From positions 1-28,300 of the forward strand of contig JBBBWG010005280.1 of the NCBI GenBank assembly GCA_037176905.1: a DNA stretch of 28,300 nt, read 5' to 3'. Each line of letters starts with the position of its first letter. Position 1 is the stretch's first letter. The position numbers and the translations under genes are program-made. Below the pieces are notes generated by a model. That model made no database searches. It was not told the origin of the DNA and was given only the letters and a program-made list of their open reading frames with translations. The stretch is from Azolla pinnata (lineage: Eukaryota; Streptophyta; Polypodiopsida; Salviniales; Salviniaceae). Below are positions 21,129 to 28,300 of this stretch, in pieces.

Positions 21129-24100
21129 TCAGAGGAAGCCTCCCCACGTGCGAAGAAATGGAAAAATAGCTAAAACAAATCTAAAGAGTAGTGGCACTTC
21201 CCTTTTTTTCCTTCTTTTCTGTACCGCCAAGTTTTTGGTGCTACGAGAAATCTTTTGAAGCATCAGGAAGTCTTCATCAAAATCATTCCAGCCACCTAAT
21301 TTAGAGAGCTGTCCTAGCTCATCGGCCTTTGTCTGCTCATTATCATCATTTCTGCTGGGTTGGTCCTGCTTCATCCATCCCCAAAAAGAATCGTATCTTC
21401 CTTCACTGAAAGAACTGGTTTTGTCCCTCCTGCGCTGCTTTTGTTTGGATCTTTCTTGTGAGTTTAAGCCTTGCCATAGCACCTTCCAAGCCCTAGGCAT
21501 AAGTGCCCCAGCGAGCTTTTGTATCCATGGAGAGAAAATAAAGATAGCCATGAAAAACATGGGACCCCCCAACAACCATGGCAAGAAGATGGCTGCAGCT
21601 GGGAATATCCACTTCAGCATTGACATTACCTGATAAAATACAAAAATGAGTTTCCTAATATCGAGTTACTTTGCCAATATCAAAATACACAATATTGAAT
21701 TATTTTGACACACATGTCCAGAAAAAGAGTCAACTAGCTATTTCAATTTAGATCCTGTTTTTCTAAGTTGGAGCAGTCAGGTTACAATGATAGAGTCTTC
21801 TTACTGCAGATACTCCATGCAGCCTAGGCACTGAAATTCTGAAAAGAGAAAGTAGCTGCTGTGATATCATGATAACGCTCAGCTTGGTGATAGGGATGTT
21901 GTTGGAGCCATATGAAATTCAAAAGTTATGAATAGGATCAAGTTCAATAAAGTCTTCTTTCCTGGCTGATTCTTTCAAGCCCATTTTTCGACCTTCACTG
22001 TAGTTTTTATTATTATGCATAACCAAGATTCATCCCATGAATACCACAAAACAGATGATGAAGGCTTTGGGTACAATAAGTCAAATAACTTCAAAATATG
22101 GTTGTTCACCTGTGTTGGTTAAATTACTTACCTTGGACAGGCTCTAACAGCCAATAGTTTTCTTGAAATTATGGACTTATTAAACTTGAAAACTTATGCA
22201 CAAAATCGGTAACACTGATGAAGGGACTTCCGTATAATCACGCATAGTCACTTTTGTTCCCCAACTAGAATAGTGATTTCCTTGCAAAATGGGATTGGTG
22301 ATTCAATTACAAAATTTATGGAATCGGTGGAGACTTAACATTCGTTTCTTTAATTTGGTTGTGCACAGGGATTTTATTCCCGAAGCTCTCTTTCAAATCA
22401 GAATCTGGGTTTCCTGCCTCTCTAATCAGAAGCCCATTGAATCAAAGCCCAATGTTGTGTGTGCCTCTAATCTGATCAGAACCAACTCCCTGGATTCTAG
22501 GCCACCCTGATATGATCTAATCAGAACCTATTCCCTGTGGTTTTATGCTTCTCTAATCAGAAACCAACCTCTGCCTTCACGTTGATGTATTCTGTGTTCC
22601 TGCACTGCTTGCTCTGTCCACAGTTCCCACTGGTTTGACCATGCAAGTACCCGAGAAGATACAGGGAGCCACGAAGGGTACCGAAGAATTGGAAAGCTTC
22701 TCCAACAGCAAGACAAGAGCCTTTTACCAGCATGACCGAGGCTTTTTGGCCACCAATGTGGCCATCACCAATTCATGGACTTTGGGCAACAGATTTGGAG
22801 TCCATAGACTTGGGCAACGGACATCAACACGTTCAAGACATTGTGCAGACGTTTCAAGAAGCTCTTACGCTGCCAATAAGAAGCTCCGGATAGCCTACTC
22901 CTCCATGTATCACGTGGTGGGAGAACCGATCATGAACTCCAAACAGTTCTAAACGCTGCTTGAGTGTTTTACCAAGGTTACCTCCACCCGAGTATCAGAT
23001 ATGTTCATCTGGAAGTTAGGTTACTCCTCCGTACCCACTTACACTAAATAGACTTTTTGATGGCTACGCTTGAGGACATGTTTGACCAATCCCTCATTTT
23101 CGCCTGTGTCAACACCCTGGCTTTAATCATGTCAGAAGGTTGTCAGTCAGGCCATTGCCCACATCTTACATGGCGTTTCCACATCAAGTACTAGGAGATA
23201 TCAAGGGGTTAACTAACACTGCGGAGCCTGGAATGAAGGCCATGTATGAGTCGACTACAGCAGTAAACAAGGTTCACTTGATGGCAAAACCCAGAGATTC
23301 ATGACTTCATGCTACCTAGATTTACTGCTGAACATATCTCTACATTTGTTTTACTAAATCAGGTGAATGTTACGATTACAAGACCTTCACAACATAATGA
23401 AGGCCACTTTCATATCCACAACACTTACTAGAGTCATCTGGTTCTTGTAAACCGCAATGGGTGACACATTGACAGCAATATAACTGAAAATTTCAGGTCC
23501 ATTAAGGGAGGCATTGGTGGTCTTACGATCCAATGACACAAACCTCAAATTTGGGAGTGATAAGCAATCAATAAATCTCTAAGAAAACACGGTCTCAAAT
23601 ATGAGAGTGATCTGCAATCAATAAATCTCTAAGGAAACACAGCAGGAGTCTACTAAATATGCCAACACAGGAAGTGAAAAACCTATGACGAGATATGCCA
23701 ATACAGGAAGTGAGAAAGCAAAGGGAGAGACATCAACTGCCCTAAGTGCAGATGCAGGGGGAATAGCAACACTGATTGAAGATTTTATAAACAAAATCTA
23801 GAACGGGGGAAGAGGAATCGAAGAGGTTGTCACTAAGAGGTTAATGAGGCATCTGAAGTCATCATCACAATACCAAACACAACCTTGGTGTACACATTAC
23901 TCCGAGTGAAAGAATCTTCCATCCAACCCTGGATCAATGATTCTAATCCACCAAACAAATTCCACTGCACCACAATTTGGTAGAATTACCTCGTTCCGGG
24001 ACTGCTTAATTTTCCTTCACGAGCAGTAACGATTTTTCAACCAGAAAGAAAAGCAATGATCAAACATTAGATTAACGTCTAGTCTACTACTACTAGTTTG

Positions 24101-24984
24101 CAAATACTATGTACGGATTCACAAACAAATTTTCAACCAGAAAAAAAGCAGTGATCAAACATTAGTTTAACGTCTAGTCTACTACTATACTAGTTTGCAA
24201 ATACTGTGTAAGGATTTACAAACGATATTTCAATCAGAAAAAAAGCATGATCAAACATTAGATTAACGTAAAGTCTACTACTATGCTAGTTTGAAAATAC
24301 TATGTAAGGATTTACAAACAATTTTTCAGCCGGAAAAAAAAAGCATTGATCAAACATTAGATTAACGTCTAGTCCACTACTACTAGTTTGCAAATACTAT
24401 GTAAGGATTTACAAGCGCAAGCCAGTACACAATAGCTTAGTTTTATGAAAGAAAAGGGAAGAGTTTTGATGTGCACTTACTGACTGGGGATCGAAGTCGT
24501 CTATGCTGAACCATGACAGGAAAGAATCATCCTCGTCCTCGTCCTCCTCGTCCTCACCGTATATTCCAGATGCATGGGCATAAGCGTCATCATCAGGCCC
24601 AGAATACCACCATTGCCAATTGTTTTCTGCACCGTAGACATCTTGTCCAGACCGGTCTTCGACCGATGGCGAAGACGACGAAGAAGAGGAATAGCCGGAC
24701 TTCCATCTTCCACGAACTGATTCTGCGTTGGAATCCCACACATCCACGTCCACAGGGGCGTCATTCTCTGGCGTTGGCTCTTTCTTGACACGAGAAGAAG
24801 AGGAAGAGGAGGAGGAGGAGGAGGGATTCTTCAGAGCAGAGCGCGTAGCTGCACGGATGGGATATCTGTCGAAGAGAAGACGAGCGCCATGGTGACGAGG
24901 GGCGTTGGCGTGGGCGGAGGGAACCCTAAGAAGGTCTGAGCAGAGGCTGGGAGCACGCCATGGCAGAAGCTGATCCACTGTCAT
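21129..24984 (-). CDS. Probable plastid membrane protein, unrecognised family (2 exons, 334 aa)
   Basis: Exon 1 is 24984-24481 and exon 2 is 21629-21129. The intron (21630-24480, GTAAGT...TCAG) is phase 0, giving 334 aa. The frame stays open upstream to 25074 but only with a GTG, so the ATG at 24984 is the likely start. The N-terminus (MTVDQLLPWRAPSLCSDLLR and on) is rich in Ser, Arg and Ala and poor in acidic residues until about aa 50, like a chloroplast transit peptide, with a possible cleavage near IRAATRSA. Then come a serine run (about aa 54-63), a second serine run, a Trp-rich WQWWYSG segment and a strongly acidic stretch before FLSWFSIDD. Exon 2 opens with a long hydrophobic segment (about aa 173-200, IFPAAAIFLPWLLGGPMFFM) and ends with another (LLFRFVLAIFPFL), separated by a charged hydrophilic region. 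I cannot name the family. A plastid inner-envelope or thylakoid protein is inferred. Confidence 0.75.
22289..23530. other. Intronic sequence of unknown origin
   Basis: Within the 2.85-kb intron this part is less AT-rich than its surroundings and has a 105-codon plus-strand frame (22635-22952). Its left part carries four scattered TCTAATCAGAA or TCTGATCAGAA motifs between 22420 and 22565. I see no transposase, RT or other domain. It may be a decayed, unclassified mobile element, antisense to the host gene or neutral. Confidence 0.3.
23546..23720. repeat. Small intronic tandem duplications (50 bp and 36 bp periods)
   Basis: GCAATCAATAAATCTCTAAG occurs at 23564 and 23614 (period 50). ATGCCAA(C/T)ACAGGAAGTGA occurs at about 23659 and 23695 (period 36). 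Both are simple two-copy duplications with minor differences. Confidence 0.75.
24035..24415. repeat. 96-bp minisatellite, four copies, in the intron
   Basis: Units starting TTTCA(A/G) begin at 24035, 24131, 24228 and 24324 (periods 96, 97, 96). Each contains GATCAAACATTAG(A/T)TTAACG, then CTACTACTA and a TTTG(C/A)AAATACT block. Copies are roughly 90% alike. The array ends about 65 bp from the donor site of the plastid-protein gene's intron. Confidence 0.9.
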
Positions 24985-25084
24985 CTTCTTCCTTTCTTCA
25001 TCATGATCATCTTCTTCTTCCCTCCTTCTTCTTCTTGTTCTCTGCTTACTATAATTCGGAAAATGCCCCTCCACTTCTACCTCC

Positions 25085-25108
25085 AGAGAGAGAGAGAGAG
25101 AGAGAGAG
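25085..25108. repeat. (AG)12 microsatellite upstream of the plastid gene
   Basis: Twelve AG units, read as CT on the coding strand of the minus-strand gene, about 100 bp upstream of its ATG. CT-rich tracts in this position are common in plant 5' leaders. Confidence 0.9.
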
Positions 25109-25231
25109 GCACAGTATTGACAGATCTCGAACCTATAACCTTGTTTATAGGATTAATTGTTCTAGTCGATTGGTTAAACATAGAATCGTGATATAAATGC
25201 TAATACATTTAAAGTTAATATCCCTTTCTTA

Positions 25232-25470
25232 TGTTCCAGAAAGTTCTAGAACTTTCTTGAAGCTTATGCATGCATCTCCCTCTTCCTTGCATGCAAGGCC
25301 CCCATCTTGCATGCAGGAGTTCTGGAATTGTATAAATACAGGGGTTCCACCTTGATCCCAATTAAGGTGAACAACGCTAGTTACGGAATCAATACTCAGC
25401 TTTATTTATCTTCTTCTCACTTGTCTCTGCTACCCTTGGCTAGCTCTATTCTGCTCTTTTGTATCTGTCA
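25232..25470 (+). repeat. Probable LTR with TATA box
   Basis: The segment begins TGTTCCAGAAAGTTCTAGAA and contains TATAAATA at 25331-25338, a pyrimidine-rich downstream part and a candidate end at CTGTCA (25470). Its position before Gag and its promoter layout suggest a 5' LTR. The borders are tentative because no second copy is in the window. Confidence 0.45.
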
Positions 25471-25719
25471 TAAACCCAAGCCTCGACATGCTGGATTCTA
25501 CCGAGAGATTCAATTAGTTTATGGAAGCCATGCATTTAATTACTCCAAATTGAGAATAACAACATTTGGGAATTACTTCGGAAGCTTCAAGCTAGATTGC
25601 CAACGAAACTCAAGGAAGAAAAAACCAACTTCCCTCCGATATTAACAAATCTTCTCATTGTAGAGCCTGGTCTCTCATTAACCCTGTCTCCGACTCCTCT
25701 CTATCCCACTACAAGCTTA

Positions 25720-26400
25720 GAGCCCAAGGTTAGTTTGCTTGACAAGTTTGATGGCATGAGGGTGCGCTTTCGAGGGTTCATAAATTAGATTGAGCTTATT
25801 ATCTAATTACAGCCCCAACGATATTTGGATTACTTTCGTTAAGTTGGTCTCATGGGGACCCTTCTCTCAAGAGCTGGGCAAGCCTGGTTTGCACTATTTC
25901 TTGAAACATCATCACCATTTCTACAAAACTTTCTTGCCTTTTTGGTAGAGTTTGAAGCAACATTTGGGGATACGAACAGACGTCGAACAAGCATCACCAA
26001 ACTCTATTTGTTCGATGTCCATCTATGCTTCTAGATTTTGATTATTAGCAAGTGGGATGACTAAGCGCTCTGCGACCATTTTCATTGAGGCTCTCGAAAT
26101 GATGTTAAAAATCTACTAAACTTCTCGGAGCCTACTTCATGTCGCAAGCCATTAGGCAAGTAATTAGTTGTGACAACTGGCTTTTTGAGTTTTGTTAAGA
26201 GGAACAAGTGACATCAAGGTGGCAACCCATTTCGAGAACCCCTTAAACATCATCATCCAATGACCTTATGTCGATAGAAATTGATCGAGCTCGCACCCTA
26301 TTTACCGAGGCTGAACAAAGGTTTCGACGAACAATTGGAATGTGTTTATATTGTGATGTTTCCACCCATCTAATTCATTTCTTCCCAATAAAAAAAGGCC
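25720..26400 (+). pseudogene. Gag remnant with broken zinc knuckle
   Basis: The frame reads LDKFDGMRVRFRGFIN, then after stops LMGTLLSRAGQAWFALFLE and FLVEFEATFGDTNRR, typical of Tf1/sushi-type Gag. A knuckle at 26343-26387 reads CLYCDVSTHLIHFFP. The C-x2-C-x4-H part is kept, but the final Cys of the CCHC pattern is Phe. At least two stops and a frameshift break the frame. Confidence 0.75.
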
Positions 26401-26474
26401 GACTACAATTTTCTACAACTAGACGACCCTAACAATCGGAAAACAAAGGTGTCCGTCCAACTACAATAGGAGTC

Positions 26475-26768
26475 ATGCAGTTGGACAACCTGAATTCATG
26501 TTGCTCCCAAAGTTGCACTACATCTACAGATAATTTTTCCTTCCCGAGAAGCGTCCGTTTCAAGTCCAGTTATATTGAGTCCTTAGCGCTTCTCGAATTT
26601 GGGGCAACCACATGTTTCATGGACGAAACATTCGTTCATAAACACAAATTTCCGGTTGTTTGGTTGTCCATGCCAATTCTAGTGGAAGCTATCAATGGGT
26701 GTATGCTTTCCTTTGGCATAGTTATAAAAACCATTGGCCCACTCCTCTTACAGCTTGAGGATCACTAG
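26475..26768 (+). pseudogene. Retropepsin (aspartic protease) remnant without catalytic Asp
   Basis: A 97-codon open frame contains ALLEFGATTCFMDETFV. Family members have a D-(S/T)-G triad here; in this copy the codons at 26595-26603 read Glu-Phe-Gly, so the catalytic Asp is lost. The flanking GATTCF and FV..HKFPV residues still match the family. Confidence 0.75.
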
Positions 26769-27069
26769 GAGGTCTTAATATTTTACTTGGTTTGTCTTGA
26801 CTAAAGGCACATAACCCAATTATAGATTGATGTAACCGCTTGATTACTTTTACATTGTAAACTAGCTCGGAGATTTCAACGTTCAAAGCAATATCTAATG
26901 TTGCGGTATCAGAATGGCCCGAATCGATTTTTGGCACTCAACTCTCTGTTGGAGTAGGAACCAACTCCAAGGTGGATGGTCATGTCCTAGTCTCAATGAA
27001 GACAATCATGCATAGTGCCTCTGAGTCGAGCACTCCAGTTCCTATGTGGACAACTATCAACTCACTGTT

Positions 27070-27370
27070 GTTGAAGTATGAGGACTTTGGGGATGTGTTC
27101 GAAAAAAAGAATGTGGATTGCTTGCCTGAACATCGACCCTACGACTATTTGATCGATCTACGAGGTGTCGGTCCCCCTTTTGGCCCAATTTATGGGTTGT
27201 CCGAACTAAAGCTCTAGGCGCTTTGGACTTATCTCGACAATAACCTTGAAAAGGGTTTTATTCAACCTTGAAAATTGCAAACAGGAGCTCCAATATTGTT
27301 CATAAGGATAACTCCTTATGCCTTTGTGTCGACCATCGGGGTCTAAACAAGATTAGCGAACACGAGAAAT
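27070..27370 (+). pseudogene. RT N-terminal fragment 1
   Basis: It reads YEDFGDVFEKKN, then LPEHRPYDYLIDL and GPIYGLSELKL, then stops. After these, GAPILFIR is still visible. This is the connection between protease and reverse transcriptase followed by RT fingers. It ends within the region that should encode the DYRGLN motif and has no catalytic Asp. Confidence 0.75.
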
Positions 27371-27950
27371 TGGTGGTAGAAACCTCATTAATGTACAAGC
27401 CCACATCCTAGAACCTAAACCTCAGCCTCACAAGATTTTAACAATCTCTCTAAAGGAGTTATCTAGAGAAGGGCAAGAGGAAGAAATGTTCCTATTTGCA
27501 GTGATTATTAACCCGAGTAGTAACTCTGAGAGTACATCACCAAAGCAACTACCAAAAAAGTACGAGGATCAACTTTATAAGAAAAAAGCTAGTACACTCT
27601 CGGAGCATCGACTTTATGATTGTCCCATTGACCTACTACCAGGACAAGAGCCACCATGGGGGCCAATCTACAATCTGTCACCATTAGAGCTGGAAGTTCT
27701 TAGAGCTTACATTGAAGAACATTTAACTAATGGATTCATTCGACATTCTAGATCCCTTGCTGGTGCACCGATTTTCTTTGTGAAGGAAAAAGATGGTTCA
27801 CTACGACTTGTTGTGGACTATAGGGGTCTTAATAAGGTCACTATCCGTAATAGATATCCACTTCCTTTTCTTTCGAGTCTTTTAGAATGTCTTAGTGGTA
27901 CGAAGTTTTTTACAAAGATTGATTGTCATCTAATGGAGGTTGTAAAAAAC
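27371..27950 (+). mobile_element. Second Tf1/sushi-like fragment (element B, RT head)
   Basis: One open frame from 27486 carries the protease-RT linker (EEEMFLFAVIINPSS), LSEHRLYDCPIDLLPGQEPP, GPIYNLSPLELEVLRAYIEE, GFIRHSRS, GAPIFFVKEKDGSLRLVVDY, RGLNKVTIRNRYPLPFLSSL and FFTKIDC (motif A with the first catalytic Asp). It is better kept than fragment 1 and repeats the same domain, so it comes from a second, younger insertion or a rearranged copy. The RT stops abruptly after motif A at about 27940. Confidence 0.8.
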
Positions 27951-28300
27951 TTTGTAGGATTCGACAATGTGTCGAATGCGGGCATCTAATGGCCATGTTC
28001 ACACTATCCATAAGTGGACGGGTCATATTTGTAATATGCCGGAAAGGCTGGTGCCCTAGCTTGGGGTATAAATACCAAGCTTGTATGGTCGTCCAAAAGT
28101 TGATTGCTCCAACTCCAGATAATAGAAGGTTTCTATTTTGTGCCTATCTCTCTCTCTCCCTCTCTCTCGTTTCTTTGCCGCCACTACTACCCGCCTCAGA
28201 TTTGAAGCTTCCTCCTTCAGATATGATCTTCTCTCTATGCTAACCCACATCTTGACACTTCCACCATACTACTAAGAGGTAATGCTTTGTTCCGCCTAAC
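27951..28300 (+). repeat. LTR-like promoter segment, runs off window
   Basis: Directly after the truncated RT comes a non-coding segment with TATAAATA at 28067-28074 and a CT-rich stretch at 28146-28169, the layout of an LTR promoter and leader. It is not similar to the segment at 25232-25470, so it would belong to a different element. The borders are not determinable here. An ordinary gene promoter at the window edge is the alternative. Confidence 0.35.

Larger units (their letters stand above)
25232..27370 (+). mobile_element. Degenerate Tf1/sushi (Tcn1-like) chromovirus, element A
   Basis: An LTR-like promoter segment, a Gag, a retropepsin and the start of an RT follow one another on the plus strand, each in a different frame with stops. 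The Gag, zinc-knuckle and RT motifs fit the Tf1/sushi branch of Ty3/gypsy chromoviruses, found in fungi, vertebrates and some seed-free plants, better than the common plant clades. The RT breaks off near 27370, where a second related fragment begins. No right LTR for this element is visible. Confidence 0.7.

Noticed and set aside
24985..25074. Upstream extension of the plastid gene by 30 codons
   Set aside because: The frame is open but begins with GTG, and its Arg/Glu/Asp-rich content comes from purine repeats. The ATG at 24984 gives a plausible transit peptide.
1..28300. tRNA, rRNA or other structured RNA genes
   Set aside because: By eye I found no tRNA-like B-box/T-loop (GTTCGANTC) with fitting arms and no rRNA blocks. 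A covariance-model scan was not possible.

Overview
This is a stretch of a land-plant nuclear genome in draft assembly, with one run of exactly 100 N. Multi-exon genes with GT-AG introns, a plastid-targeted protein, plant-type families and LTR retrotransposons all point to a plant. The right-hand retroelement resembles the Tf1/sushi (Tcn1-like) chromovirus lineage, which among plants is known mainly from mosses, lycophytes and ferns. A seed-free plant is therefore my best guess, at low confidence.

Layout. 1-7.4 kb is AT-rich repeat territory. It holds a badly decayed minus-strand Ty3/gypsy element with both LTRs (1069-4763) and an imperfect ~290-bp tandem duplication (5835-6420). 7.4-9.3 kb is packed with simple repeats: CAT/CAC triplets, a 95-bp minisatellite, CAAA, GAA and GCCATA runs. 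It leads into a 10-exon GT14 (BC10/DUF266-type) glycosyltransferase gene, 9317-12194, encoding 379 aa. 12.2-14.2 kb holds an assembly gap and the primer-binding end of a minus-strand LTR element. A perfect E2F-type site and triplet repeats precede a complete 14-exon gene for the condensin I subunit CAP-G (14719-20319, 1050 aa). A two-exon minus-strand gene (24984-21129, 334 aa) for a probable plastid membrane protein is convergent with it. Its 2.85-kb intron holds a four-copy 96-bp minisatellite. From 25.2 kb to the end are plus-strand retroelement ruins: LTR, Gag, protease and two successive RT heads, followed by an LTR-like promoter segment.

The three genes are unrelated housekeeping or metabolic genes: Golgi glycosylation, mitotic chromosome compaction and a plastid membrane role. 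Nothing suggests a cluster acting together. I reconstructed both large gene models by joining exons at GT-AG borders with consistent phase and matching the products to family motifs remembered from known plant proteins. No alignment was run. I see no convincing undescribed system. The most unusual features are the repeat-saturated leader with an upstream ORF ending four bases before the glycosyltransferase ATG, the E2F site at CAP-G, and the chimeric Tf1/sushi-like retroelement array.
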